Shown: positions 9,903 through 19,773 of the stretch, one piece after another
How the letters are laid out: every line of letters starts with the position of its first letter
Numbering within the stretch: the first letter of the stretch is position 1
Assembly: GCA_963765625.1 (NCBI GenBank)
Contig: CAVXXD010000005.1
Span: 248,001 to 312,000 of the forward strand
DNA: 64,000 bases
DNA from: CAVXXD01 sp963765625
GTDB taxonomy: Bacteria; Actinomycetota; Geothermincolia; Geothermincolales; Geothermincolaceae
Direction of reading: 5' to 3'
Notes under the pieces: generated by a model
The model's database searches: none
The model's input: the letters and a program-made list of their open reading frames with translations, nothing else
Told to the model about the DNA's origin: nothing
Position numbers and translations under genes: made by a program

Positions 9903-10921
9903 TTAGCAGATACGGGGCAGTTGCTCGCCGGAGGGCATGCGCAGCAGCCGGTGGGTACCCAGGGGAGTAACCATGCTGACCTGGCCTTTTCTGCCGTCTG
10001 ACCACCTGCCCGACCATGCAGGCATCCCTCCCCAGGGGGTGTAGGTGCATAGCCTCCAGCACGGCCTCGGCATCGTCCGGAGCCACCGCGGCCAGCAGCT
10101 TCCCCTCGTTGGCCAGGTAGAGGGGGTCAAGGCCCAGCATCTCGCAGGCGCCGCGCACCTCTTCCCGCACCGGCAGGGCTTCTTCCTCGAGCTCGACCGA
10201 GACGCCGGAGGCGGTAGCCATCTCTTTACAGGCGGCAGCCAGGCCTCCCCGGGTGGGGTCGCGCATGACGCGCACCTCCCCCGCTTCCAGCATCACCCCG
10301 GCCAGGGAGGCCAGGGGGGCGCAGTCGGACTCCACCGACATGGTCAGGCCGAAGCCTTCCCGGCGGCTGAGGACGGCCATGCCGTGGTCGCCGAGGTAGC
10401 CGTTGACCAGCAGGACGTCCCCGGGACGGGCCGCAGCGATGGAGACCATCCGCCCAGGCGGGACTACCCCCAGGCCGGCGGTGTTGACGTATAGGCCGTC
10501 CGCCGCGCCGTGCTCCACCACCTTGGTGTCGCCGCAGACCACGCGGACTTCCGCAGCGCGGGCCGTGCGAGCGATGGAGGTGAGGACACGCTCCAGGTCG
10601 GCTGACGGCCAGACCCTCCTCCAGGATGAGGCCCAGGGTGAGGTAGAGGGGGCAGGCGCCCCGCATGGCCAGGTCGTTGACGGTGCCGCAGACCGCCAGC
10701 TTGCCTATGTCTCCCCCGGGAAGAAGAGCGGCTTGACCACGAAGCAGTCGGTGGTCAGGGCGACCTCGCCCGTACCGTCCGGCAGAGGCAGGACCGCCGC
10801 GTCCTCCGCCCCGGCCAGGATGGGATCGTCTCAGGACCGGAAAAATGGTGCTGTTCAGCAGTTCCAGCATGCGGGTGCCGCCGCCGCCGTGGGCCATGGT
10901 GATGAAGTCGCCGTCAGTCAT
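9903..10921 (-). CDS. hypE: Hydrogenase maturation protein HypE, several apparent frameshifts
   Basis: Dehydrates the thiocarboxamide on its own C-terminal Cys to a cyanide that becomes a ligand of the [NiFe] iron. The start (MTDGDFITMAHGGGG), GGDIGKLAVCGTVNDLAM, CGDTKVVEHGAADGL and DPTRGGLAAACKEMA are typical PurM-like segments. The C-terminus ends in the obligatory PRIC, with the Cys that carries the modification. These pieces lie in different frames, with breaks near 10830, 10735, 10600 and 9985; the last coincides with a run of four A/T bases. The start overlaps the hypD stop by eight bases. All key motifs survive, which favours sequence error over decay. Confidence 0.88.
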
Positions 10922-12000
10922 CTTCTTCCCTTTCGTAAAGATAGTAAGAAGCGCAGGTGCCCTCGGTGGAGACCATGCACGGCCCGACGGGGTCCTCCGG
11001 GGTACAGCCCCGCGCGAAGAAGGGGCACTGGGGCGGCTTGATCCGTCCCACCAGCACCTCCCCGCAGCGGCATCCCCGGTCGGCGGCCGGTTCGGGCAGT
11101 TCCACCTCCCAGGTGGAGGCGTCGAAGCCGCGCCACTCCGGCCGGAAAGCCAGGCCGGAGCCGGGGATGGGGCCCAGTCCCCGCCAGTCGGCCGGACCTT
11201 CCTCGAACACCTCCCGCATCACCTCCACCGCTCTGGGGTTCCCTCCCGCCTTGACCACCCTGCCGTAGACGGTGTCCACGACCGCCCCGCCCTGCCGCAA
11301 CTCCTGCAGGCGGCGAACAGCCCGCAGGACGTCCACCGTCTCGAAACCGGCCACCACGCAGGGGATGCCGAATTCGGAGGGAAGGAACGTGTAGGCGCCG
11401 CTGCCGATCACCGCGCTGACGTGGCCTGGCAGGATGAACCCGTCAACCCGGAAGCCGGGCAGGGAGCAGAGGGCCCGCAGGGCGGGAGGCACCAGCTTGT
11501 GCAGGCTCAATACGAAGAAGTTGGAGAGCCCTTCTTTCTTTGCCTTGATGCAGACCGGCCGCCACCACCGGCGCCGTGGTCTCGAAGCCCACCCCCAGGA
11601 AGACCACTCGGGTGCCGGGTTCCCGGCGGGCCATCTCCAGGGCGTCCAGAGGGGAGTAGACCACCCGCACCCGGCCGCCCCGCGCCGCTGCGTCCGCCAG
11701 GGTCTCGACCGAACCCGGCACGCGCATCATGTCGCCGAAGGTGGCCACCACCACGCCGGGCAGCCTCGTCAGGGCGATGGCATGGTCGATGTCGCGGTCG
11801 CAGGTGACGCAGACCGGGCAACCCGGCCCCGAGTCCAGTTCCACCCCCGGGGCCAGGAGCGGCCGCAGTCCGGCCCGGGATATGGCCATGGTGTGGGTCC
11901 CGCAGACCTCCATGAAGACGAACTCACCCTCCGCCGCGCCGATCGCCTCTATCCAGGGCCGCGCCAGTCCGGGAGAGCGGAACTCGTCAAGATATCTCAT
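10914..12000 (-). CDS. hypD: Hydrogenase maturation protein HypD, one apparent frameshift
   Basis: Iron-sulfur scaffold on which, with HypC, the Fe(CN)2CO unit is assembled. The conserved elements are FMEVCGTHT, GPGCPVCVT with its Cys pair, GFETTAPVV, PGHVSAVIG and the C-terminal cluster ligands in CRCGEVLVG and CPFFARGC. The frame breaks near 11555 after TTAPVVAA, and the expected CIKAKKEGLSNFFVLSLHK is read one frame over, which is consistent with one surplus base. The start overlaps the end of hypC by 14 bases, and the stop overlaps hypE, so hypC-hypD-hypE are translationally coupled. Confidence 0.93.
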
Positions 12001-12217
12001 CCGTCTCCGCCCATTGTTCGAGGAGGCGCAGAGTCGATGCGGCCTCTTCCGGGTCGATCATCTCTATGGCGAAGCCCGCGTGGACCAGTACGTAGTCCCC
12101 CGGGCCGGCCTCGTCTACCAGCACCAGGCTGGCTTCCCGCCGCACTCCGCCGATGTCCACCACGGCCATACGATCTTCCCCCACTTCGACAACTTCAGCT
12201 GGAACGGCCAGGCACAA
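11987..12217 (-). CDS. hypC: Hydrogenase assembly chaperone HypC, TTG start
   Basis: Small OB-fold chaperone that carries the iron unit from HypD to the hydrogenase large subunit. The family needs Cys directly after the initiator Met. A TTG at 12217 gives M-C-L-A-V-P-A and has GGAGGG eight bases upstream. The GTG three codons earlier, which would yield MIGLCLAVPA, lies inside that ribosome-binding site and would bury the essential Cys. The protein is 76 aa. It sits between hypF and hypD. Confidence 0.93.
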   Translation of the reverse strand: MCLAVPAEVVEVGEDRMAVVDIGGVRREASLVLVDEAGPGDYVLVHAGFAIEMIDPEEAASTLRLLEQWAETDEIS

Positions 12218-12257
12218 ACCGATCACCCTCCATCTCTATCGACTCCACAGTCGCTGT

Positions 12258-14585
12258 TCAACGCGAACATGATACATCTTCTCCCTGCCGGGACACAGCA
12301 CCCTTGCTCCCCGCTTCATGGTTGTGGGCAGCTGCGACGGCCTGCCCGAGGGAGATGCCGCCGTCGTTTGCGGGCACCCGGTGGTGGATGAGCACTTCGA
12401 GCCCCTCGCGCTCCAGGCCGTCCACCACCCCTCCGGTCAGGCGCAGATTCTGAAATACTCCTCCGGAAAGGGCGACGCGGCGCAGTCCGGTGGAGCGGCT
12501 CAGCTCGGCGCAGGTGCGCACGATGACCGAAGCCAGGGTGGCATGGAACCTCCCGGCGATCTCCCCGGTGTCCCGGCCCAGCTCCAGGTCGCGCAGCACC
12601 CCGCGCAGGAGCGGGCGGGTATCGACCACCCAGGGGCGGGGCGCGGCCGGCACCTCCAGCTCCCAGGGATACTCCCCCGCCGCGTCCCGGGCCGCCGCCT
12701 CCAGTTCAGAGGCAGCCTGACCTTCGTAGCTCACCTCTCCACGCAGTCCCGTAAGGGCGGCGACGATGTCGAAGAGGCGTCCGGCGCTGGAGGTGAGGGG
12801 CGCGTTGTGCCCCTTCTCCAGCTGGAAGGAGAGGGCCGACGCCTCACTCCCGGAGATATTCAACAGTTTGTAATATTTATCCGGCGCACCGCCTTCGTCC
12901 GCGAAGACGCGCCGGAGGGCCCCCGCGGCCATGCGCCGGGGCGCCAGGACGCAGGCGTCTCCGCCGGGCATGGGGTACTGGAAGAGGTGGGCCGCCCGGC
13001 GGAAACCTTTTTCGTCACAGACGAGGAACTCGCCTCCCCAGGAAGTGCCGTCGGTGCCATAACCGGTGCCGTCCCAGGCCACGCCGATCACCTCGCCTCC
13101 AGTGTCGTTGTCGGCCAGGCAACTGACGATGTGGGCGTGGTGGTGCTGCACCCCGACACGGGGCAGGTTCTGCTCCATGGCCCACTGGGTGGAGAGGTAG
13201 TCGGGGTGGAGATCGTGCGCCAGCACCTCGGGTTCCAGGGAGAAGAGCCGGCGCATCGCCTCGAGAGCGCCCTCGAAGTGCTCGAAGGCCTCCCGCGTCT
13301 CCAGGTCTCCGATATGCTGGCCCAGGAAAGCATGGGGCCCCCGCAGCAGACAGAAGGTGTTCTTCAGCTCCGCCCCCACCGCCAGCACCTCCACCGGCGA
13401 CGACCGCGCCAGACCAACCGGGTAAGGGGCGTAACCCCGGGCCCGACGCACCGGGTACTCGGCGCCGCGGAAGACGCGGCTGACCGAGTCGTCGTAGCGC
13501 ACCAGGATGTCACGGTCGTGCAGGAGGAAGAAGTCGGCCACCTTCCCCAGCCGCTCCACCGCTTCACGGTTACCCGTGGCGATGGGCTCGCCGGAAAGAT
13601 TGCCGCTGGTCATCACCAGGGGCAGGCCGGCGGCGCGCAGCAGCAGGTGGTGGAGGGGCGTGTAGGGCAGGAAGACCCCCTGGTAGGCCAGGCCCTCCGC
13701 CAGCCGTCGCGAGAGGGGCGAACCCTGGGCTTCGCGCAGCAGGACGATGGGCGCGCGGGGTGAAGCCAGCAGCCGCTTCTCTTCCTCATCCGCCTGGCAG
13801 AGGCCCGCCAGGCCCGCCAGGTCCGGGAGCATCACCGCCAGTGGCTTGCCGTAGCGGTGCTTGCGCTCGCGCAGCAACCCTATCGCCTGGTCGGAAGTGG
13901 CGTCGCAGGCCAGCTGAAAGCCCCCCATCCCCTTGACGGCAACGACGGCTCCCGCCCGCAGCAGGCGGGCCGCGCCGGAGATGGGGTCTTCTTCCAATTC
14001 CCTCCCCTCCCGGTCGGTCAGCCAGAGCCGCGGCCCGCAAGCCGGGCAGGCGTCGGGCTGGGCGTGGAAGCGCCGGTCCCCGGGATCGTGGTATTCCCGC
14101 GAGCACTCCCCGCACATCTCGAACCCGGCCATGGAGGTGGCGGGCCGGTCGTAGGGGGTCGCGGCGATGATGGTGAAACGGGGGCCGCAGTTGGTGCAGT
14201 TGATGAAGGGGTAGGCGTGCCGCCGGTCGGCCGGATCGAACAGTTCCTTCAGGCAGTCGGGGCAGGTCGCCAGGTCGGGAGAGACCAGCACCGAGCTCTC
14301 CCCCACACGTTCACTCTCGGCGATGGTGAAAGAAACCGCCTCGAAGGGGGGCTCTTCTTCTACTCGCATCCGTTCGATGTGCGCCTGGGGAGGCAGTTCC
14401 CCGGTGAGCGTCCTGAGAAAGAGGTCCATGTCGTCCGCCTTCCCCGCCGCCAGGATGGTCACCCCCTCCGGGTCGTTGCGCACGCTGCCGCGCAGGCCGT
14501 ACCTGACTGCCAGACGATAGACGAAGGGGCGGAAGCCCACTCCCTGGACGATGCCGGTAAGCCCAATCCTGCGGTATTCCATCAC
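12258..14585 (-). CDS. hypF: Carbamoyltransferase HypF
   Basis: Makes the thiocarboxamide on HypE from carbamoyl phosphate and ATP, supplying the cyanide ligands. The 775-aa protein shows the full family layout: N-terminal acylphosphatase domain (GIVQGVGFRPFVYRLA), two zinc fingers of CxxC-x18-CxxC type (from about residue 107), a YrdC-like domain (KGMGGFQLACDAT), and the Kae1-like domain with HHHAH and GTDGTSWGGE. The ATG overlaps the stop of the upstream protease gene by four bases (ATGA). The frame is intact, unlike hypE and the structural genes. Confidence 0.97.
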   Translation of the reverse strand: MMEYRRIGLTGIVQGVGFRPFVYRLAVRYGLRGSVRNDPEGVTILAAGKADDMDLFLRTLTGELPPQAHIERMRVEEEPPFEAVSFTIAESERVGESSVLVSPDLATCPDCLKELFDPADRRHAYPFINCTNCGPRFTIIAATPYDRPATSMAGFEMCGECSREYHDPGDRRFHAQPDACPACGPRLWLTDREGRELEEDPISGAARLLRAGAVVAVKGMGGFQLACDATSDQAIGLLRERKHRYGKPLAVMLPDLAGLAGLCQADEEEKRLLASPRAPIVLLREAQGSPLSRRLAEGLAYQGVFLPYTPLHHLLLRAAGLPLVMTSGNLSGEPIATGNREAVERLGKVADFFLLHDRDILVRYDDSVSRVFRGAEYPVRRARGYAPYPVGLARSSPVEVLAVGAELKNTFCLLRGPHAFLGQHIGDLETREAFEHFEGALEAMRRLFSLEPEVLAHDLHPDYLSTQWAMEQNLPRVGVQHHHAHIVSCLADNDTGGEVIGVAWDGTGYGTDGTSWGGEFLVCDEKGFRRAAHLFQYPMPGGDACVLAPRRMAAGALRRVFADEGGAPDKYYKLLNISGSEASALSFQLEKGHNAPLTSSAGRLFDIVAALTGLRGEVSYEGQAASELEAAARDAAGEYPWELEVPAAPRPWVVDTRPLLRGVLRDLELGRDTGEIAGRFHATLASVIVRTCAELSRSTGLRRVALSGGVFQNLRLTGGVVDGLEREGLEVLIHHRVPANDGGISLGQAVAAAHNHEAGSKGAVSRQGEDVSCSR

Positions 14586-15055
14586 CCTCGCGCCTTTTCT
14601 ATCTCCTCGAGTACCAGCCCGTGGACCCTGGGCAGGGCTTCCCGGACTTCTTCCGAGAGCTCCGTCCCCGTCCCCAGTTTCTTTACCTGCACCGCGATGA
14701 TGACCACGCGTTCCGGATGCTGGCCCAGCATGCGAGCCGCCTCCAGCAGGTCGTAGACCCCGAAATCGTGTATAGAGAGGGAGGCGGTGGGCCGGACCCG
14801 GCTCACTTCTTCGGGGTTAAAGCGGAAGACCGCCCCGGGCTCCTCCCCCGCCTCGATGCCGTCGATGAAGATAACGGCGCGGCGGCCTTCCAGGGCCGGC
14901 AGCAGGTCGGCGGCGTAGGTGCTCCCCTCCATCGCCTCCACCCCGTCCGGGATCTTGCCCTGCAGGTAACGGACGGCCTGGATGCCCAGGCCGTCGTCCT
15001 GCTTGAGCACGTTGCCTATGCCAATCACCAGGATGTCTGGTATTACGTCGTTCAT
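14582..15055 (-). CDS. Hydrogenase maturation protease (HyaD/HybD family)
   Basis: Endopeptidase that removes the C-terminal tail of the large subunit after nickel insertion. The 157-aa protein has GIGNVLKQDDGLG, the metal-ligand positions in FIDGIEAG (Asp) and SIHDFG (His), and the family length. Its likely substrate is the large subunit in this cluster, which ends in DPCIACAVH plus a 15-residue tail. The 86 bases between it and rnfD contain TATATAAAG and a GC hairpin (CGGAC/GTCCG), so a promoter for the maturation genes is possible but unproven. Confidence 0.93.
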   Translation of the reverse strand: MNDVIPDILVIGIGNVLKQDDGLGIQAVRYLQGKIPDGVEAMEGSTYAADLLPALEGRRAVIFIDGIEAGEEPGAVFRFNPEEVSRVRPTASLSIHDFGVYDLLEAARMLGQHPERVVIIAVQVKKLGTGTELSEEVREALPRVHGLVLEEIEKARG

Positions 15056-15141
15056 ATCCCGTCATTCTACCTAAGTAAGATATGAGGGGCGGACCGTCCG
15101 GCCCACCCCCCTGTCCCTTTATATATCTGTACCGTCTGCGT

Positions 15142-16311
15142 CTATGCTTCCTTCCTGGCCGGCACCGGTGACGGTTTGGGCAGGGCTGGAAGCTTGTTCA
15201 GGTGCGTTGCCTGCATGGCGCCGAAGCGGGTACGGGCCACGTAGCGGTCGATCAGGGGGACCACCATGTTGAAGGTGAGGATGGCCAGGGCCACCCCTTC
15301 CGGCCGTCCGGTACTGAGCCTCCAGACGGAGATGGCCAACCCGATCCCCAGGGCATAGGCCCACGCCCCCTTATCGGTCATGGGACTGGTCACCCAGTCC
15401 GTGGCCATGAAGAAGGCACCCAGGAAGAGGCCTCCTCCCAGCAGCTGTTCGACGGGGTGGTCCCATCCCACCAGCACGATGAAGAAGAAGGCGCCGATGA
15501 TCCCGACGGGGATGCGCCAGTTAATGGTGCCGCGCCAGATCAGGTAGATGCCTCCCAGGAGCAGGAGCAGGACGGAGATCTCACCGATGGACCCGCTCTT
15601 GAAGCCCAGGAAAGTGGACCAGAAACTGGGCCGGCCGGCGGAGGTGACCCAGGTGGCTCCCACCGGGGTGGGACCGGTCACCGTGTCGGCCAGCATTCTT
15701 CCCGACTTGAAGAGCGAAAGGGGTGTGGCGGCGCTGACGGCGTCCCCGCTGAACGTGGCCACCCCCTGGCTGAAGCTGGTGAACACCGGCTTGAAGAAAC
15801 CGACGCCCTCGCCGTTCCAGAAGAAGGGCCTGACGAACTTGGAGACGTATATCTGCAGCGGGCTAAACATCAGCATCACCCGGGCCAGCAGCGCCGGGTT
15901 GAAGAGGTTCAGGCCCAGTCCGGCCGAGGGCTCGTTGCCGTCCAGCCAGTTCCAGATCCACCGGCTGAACAGGTACTTACCCACGAAGATGGCCAGGAAG
16001 GCCCCTATTGCCACCACCCAGAGGGGGGTGGTGGGCGGCAGCAGGAAGGCGAAGAGCAATCCCGTGACCATGGCGCTCAGGTTCTTGAGCGTCAACGGCT
16101 TGCGCAGGATCAGGCACATCAGCGCTTCGGTGAGTCCCGCGGCCAGCATGCTCACGACGATGACCAGGAAAGCGGTGATGCCGTAGACGATCACGGCGAA
16201 CACGGCCACCGGGGTCAAGGCGATGAGCACGTCGCGCATGCCGCGCGATATCGTTTCTCCCGGCTTGTGCAAATGAGGCGGTACGGTGCTGAGCAAGTTA
16301 CTTTCTGCCAT
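15142..16311 (-). CDS. rnfD: RnfD/NqrB-family flavin-binding membrane protein
   Basis: Integral membrane subunit of Rnf/Nqr-type complexes with covalently bound FMN. The 389-aa protein has about ten hydrophobic segments, FNPALLARVML, the FMN attachment site DAVSAATPLS (Thr), and the C-terminal ATDWVTSPMTDKG block typical of RnfD. It starts 15 bases after rnfC. No rnfA, rnfB, rnfE or rnfG lies nearby; the partners are instead a hydrogenase and a four-helix protein. Whether it pumps ions cannot be read from the sequence. Confidence 0.9.
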   Translation of the reverse strand: MAESNLLSTVPPHLHKPGETISRGMRDVLIALTPVAVFAVIVYGITAFLVIVVSMLAAGLTEALMCLILRKPLTLKNLSAMVTGLLFAFLLPPTTPLWVVAIGAFLAIFVGKYLFSRWIWNWLDGNEPSAGLGLNLFNPALLARVMLMFSPLQIYVSKFVRPFFWNGEGVGFFKPVFTSFSQGVATFSGDAVSAATPLSLFKSGRMLADTVTGPTPVGATWVTSAGRPSFWSTFLGFKSGSIGEISVLLLLLGGIYLIWRGTINWRIPVGIIGAFFFIVLVGWDHPVEQLLGGGLFLGAFFMATDWVTSPMTDKGAWAYALGIGLAISVWRLSTGRPEGVALAILTFNMVVPLIDRYVARTRFGAMQATHLNKLPALPKPSPVPARKEA

Positions 16312-16326
16312 ATCTCTTCACCTCCT

Positions 16327-17665
16327 CTATGAGTTCTTCTTTTTCAGGGCCGCGATCTCGGCCTTGGCTTTTCGGACATATTGCACGTGCGGGATGTAGG
16401 CGGGGCAGGAGAAGGAGCAGCAACCGCACTCGAAGCAGTCGAGCGCCCCCCACATCTCCGCGGAGTCCCACTGGGAACGCCTGGTAGCGGTGGCGATGAA
16501 GTTGGGCATGAGGAACATGGGGCAGACCTCCACGCACTTGCCGCAGCGCACGCACTCGCTCTCGGGTCCCACGTCCACCAGATCGCCGGTGAGAACCACC
16601 ACGCCGGAGGTGCCCTTGACCACCCTGGCGGTGGTCTCGGTCTGGGCCCAGCCGGTCATGGGGCCGCCCATGATCAGCTTGCTGGGCTCGCCCACGAAGC
16701 CACCGGCCGCCTCGATCAGCACCGAGATGGGGGTGCCGATCCTGGCCAGGAAATTGGAGGGGTTCTTGATGCCGGGGCCGGTCACGGTGAGCACCCGCTC
16801 GTAGAGGGGCTTGCCGCTTGAGGCGGCTTCGGCGAAGCGCGATGGCCGTACCCACGTTCTGGACCAGGCATCCCACCTCGGAGGGAAGCTTGCCCGGGGG
16901 CACCTTGCGTCCGGTCAGGGCGAAGATGAGCATCTTCTCAGCCCCCTCGGGGTACTTGACCTCGAGGATCTCCACGCTGATGTTGGACTCTGCCTTGGCG
17001 GCGGCGCGCAGGGCGTCGGCCGCGTCCATCTTGTTGGCCTCCACCCCGATGATCCCCTTCTCGGCTCCTACTGCCTTGACCAGAAGCTTGGTGCCGGCGA
17101 CCAGGTCGGCGGGACGCTCCAGCATCAGGCGGTGGTCACAGGTGAGGAAGGGCTCGCACTCGCAGGCGTTGATGATGACCATGTCCACCGGCTTGTCCTT
17201 GGGAGGGGCCAGCTTGACGTGGGTGGGGAAGGCGGCGCCGCCCATGCCCACCAGGCCGGCCTCCTTGGCTACGTCTGCGCAGTTCCTCGGCCGAGAGGCT
17301 GAAGGGGTCGCGTTCGGTGCCTGAAAAGGCGGGCTGGTCGCTTGTCGGGGGTGATGACGACGCTCTTGACCCTGGCCCCGGTGAAGTTGGCGACGTCCTC
17401 GATGGCCTTGACCGTGCCGGCCACCGAGGAGTGGACGGGGGCCGAGACGAAGGCGTCGGTGGCGCCGATGACCTGGCCTACGGCTGACCTTGTCCCCCAC
17501 TTCCACGGTGGGAGCGTTGGGGGCGCCGATGTGCTGGGACAGGGGGATGATTATCTCGTCCGGAATGGGGGCCGTGGTGATGGCCTTGCCGCAGGCCAGC
17601 TCCTTGTTGTAAGGGGGGTGGATGCCGCCGATGAAGGTCTTGTAACCCTGTGATGCCGACATCAT
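16327..17665 (-). CDS. rnfC: RnfC-like electron-transfer subunit, several apparent frameshifts
   Basis: Cytoplasmic, membrane-associated subunit that in Rnf complexes binds NADH/FMN and two 4Fe-4S clusters. An AAGGAGGT immediately before ATGATG sets the start (MMSASQGYKTFIGGIHPP). GLVGMGGAAFPTHVKL and INACECEPFLTCDHR form the flavin/NADH region. The two cluster motifs CVRCGKCVEVCP and CFECGCCSFSCP are near the C-terminus. Frames change near 17488, 17338, 17285 and 16830, and the family sequence can be followed across each. The upstream four-helix gene is read through into it without a stop, probably another error. Confidence 0.87.
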
Positions 17666-18141
17666 GCCACCTCCTTCGGCTCCGCCGTACTGCCTCGTGA
17701 AGTAGTAAGCCAGGATGTAGAGGGAGTTGACCAGGAGCATCAACGGCAGGAAGAAGCTGTAGAGGTCCAGTGTTCCGTCGATACCACCGACTCCCTTCAC
17801 CAGCCAGTTCATCCAGCCGTTGGGGAAGAGGACGGCATAAGAGAGGAGAAAGAACCAGATGGCCAGCAGGGCCAGGATGATCCTCGCCCATCCCAGCGGC
17901 TCGCTCCAGCCCCTGGGCCGGCCCAGCGACGCGTAGTAGAGGTAGACCAGCGACACCAGCCCGAGGACCCAGATAGCCGCCAGGTTGAGGTCGTTAGCGA
18001 AAGACGTCGCCCAGGGGTACCTCCACCCCTCGAGGAATGGGTGGAGGATGTTGAAGCCCGTGTAGAGGACCACGGCCAGCGCGCCCAGGTAGAACAGGTA
18101 CATCGCTTTCGCGGGGCCCGGAATGTTATCTTATCCTTCAC
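17662..18141 (-). CDS. Four-helix membrane protein between hydrogenase and RnfC
   Basis: Not recognised as a known family. About 155 residues with four predicted membrane helices (for example YLGALAVVLYTGF, AAIWVLGLVSLVYLYYA, IILALLAIWFFLLSYAVLF, FFLPLMLLVNSLYILAYYF). It holds only one His, so it cannot be the di-haem cytochrome b normally paired with membrane hydrogenases. A GTG at 18141 has AGGAGGT six bases upstream overlapping the large-subunit stop; a one-base error near 18105 then joins it to MYLFYLG. The frame continues into rnfC. A TGA overlapping the rnfC ATGATG would be the natural end, so the end point is inferred. Confidence 0.65.
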
Positions 18142-18153
18142 TCGGGCACCTCC

Positions 18154-19767
18154 TTAAACCACGCGGAAGGCCTTGACGCCGTTGTGCTCCGGATGGATGA
18201 CGTGTACCGCGCAGGCGATGCAGGGGTCGAAGGACCGCACGCAACGCCCCACGTTGATGGGGTTGTCGACGTCCGGCACGGGTATGCCGATGAGGGCCGT
18301 CTCCACCGGGCCGCGCACGCCGTCCTTGTCCCGCGGCGAGCAGTTCCAGGTGGTGGGGACGACGGCCTGGTAGTTGCCGATCTTGCTCGTCCTCGATGTG
18401 GATCCAGTGGCCGAGGGCACCGCGCGGCCCTTCCACCATCCCGCGCCCGTAAGACGTCGCCGGGAAGGTCCTTCTTGTCCCAGATTTTCTCGCCCGGCTG
18501 GAGCTCGGCCCAGCCAGACGTCATCTCGTCCGCCAGGAGCTTGCAGCTCGAGGGCACGCATGGCGTGGCGGGGCAGGATACCGAACTTGCCCTGGGCGAT
18601 CAGGCCGAGTCCACCGCGTCGCCCAGGCCTACCGCCTTGATGAGCGACGTGATGCGCGGCCGGCAGCTTGCCGGTGACCTCGTAGGCGGCCATGACCAGC
18701 ATGCGGGCCATGGGCCCAACCTCCATGGGCTTGCCGTCGTAACGGGGGGCCTTGAGGAACGAGTAGGCGCCATCCTTGCCCAGCTGCGGGTCGGTCTTTC
18801 CTTCCTTGGGATTGAGCCCCTCGCAGGCGTCGGTGTACCAGGAGTACTTGACCGACTCGGCGATTTTGGTCTCGTCCACCGGCGACACGCCGGCCAGGTT
18901 GTTGCCGACGATGTAGCCGCGGGGGAAGAACTTCTCGGAGACCATATCGGTGCCCTTGGAGCCCTGATCGAACCCGCCGTAAGCCATGTAGTTGCCGCCG
19001 GAGTCACCGGCGGTCATGAAAGGCGCGTAGGCCGGCCACTCCGGCTATCGTCAGGATGTCCTGCAGGTAGACATTGTCGATAAAGAAGCGCAACTCGGCC
19101 AGACGGTTGCGGAAGGCCGTGATGTTGGTGACGGTCGGGCGGGTTGGTGACGCCGCCGGGGATGGTGCCCACGAAGGAGGGCATACGGCCGTAGAAGATA
19201 GAGAGCATCTCCTGGGCCTTCTTGCGCATCTCCAGCGCCTGGACGTAATGGCCCACCAGGACGGTGGCCAGTTCGGGGTCGCTGACGTAGTCGTCAGACT
19301 CGTAGCGCGGCAGGAAGGATAGAGGTCGTTGGCGACGGCCAGGGCGGAGATCTTGTTCTTCAGGGCCAGCAGGGCCGGGTCCTTACCGGGATACTGCGAG
19401 CACCGCGGTGACGTCGACGTAGTCCAGGGCGGCCAGGTGATAGAAGTGGAGGATGTGCGACTGGATGTAGTTGGCGCCCAGGCAGAGGTTGCGGATTATA
19501 CGGGCGTTGTCCGGCAGGTCGACTCCCAGGGCATCGTCCAGGTTGTAGGAAGCGGCGGTACCGTGGATGAGGGGGCAGACGCCGCAGATGCGCTCCACCA
19601 CCTGCTGGGCGTCCCAGGGGTGCTTGCCCTTGAGCAGCATCTCGATGCCACGGAACATGCTGCCGGAGGACCAGGCGTCCTTGACCACGCCGTTCTCGAC
19701 CTCGACGTCGATGCGCAGGTGTCCTTCGATACGAGTCAGGGGATCAACGCGTGACCAGCTGGCCCAT
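18154..19767 (-). CDS. [NiFe] hydrogenase large subunit, many apparent frameshifts
   Basis: Catalytic subunit carrying the NiFe(CN)2CO site. The N-terminal ligand motif RICGVCPLIHG follows the group 1-like TRIEGHLRIDVEV and MFRGIEMLL. The C-terminal ligands lie in SFDPCIACAVH, followed by a 15-residue tail ending KAFRVV that the maturation protease would remove after His. Segments GHYVQALEMRKKAQEML, GRMPSFVGTIPGG and PRYDGKPMEVGPMARML are recognisable. About seven frame changes break the gene (near 19750, 19385, 19320, 19130, 19020, and several between 18640 and 18380). The ATG lies six bases after the small-subunit stop. Either heavily error-prone sequence or decay. Confidence 0.88.
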
Positions 19768-19773
19768 CAGGAC

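Noticed and set aside
12318..13763. 481-codon plus-strand open frame over hypF
   Set aside because: Antisense shadow of hypF with no recognisable domain or ribosome-binding context.
16298..18103. A true fusion of the four-helix protein with RnfC
   Set aside because: A strong ribosome-binding site and ATGATG lie exactly at the junction, and the surrounding genes carry many one-base errors; a lost stop is simpler.
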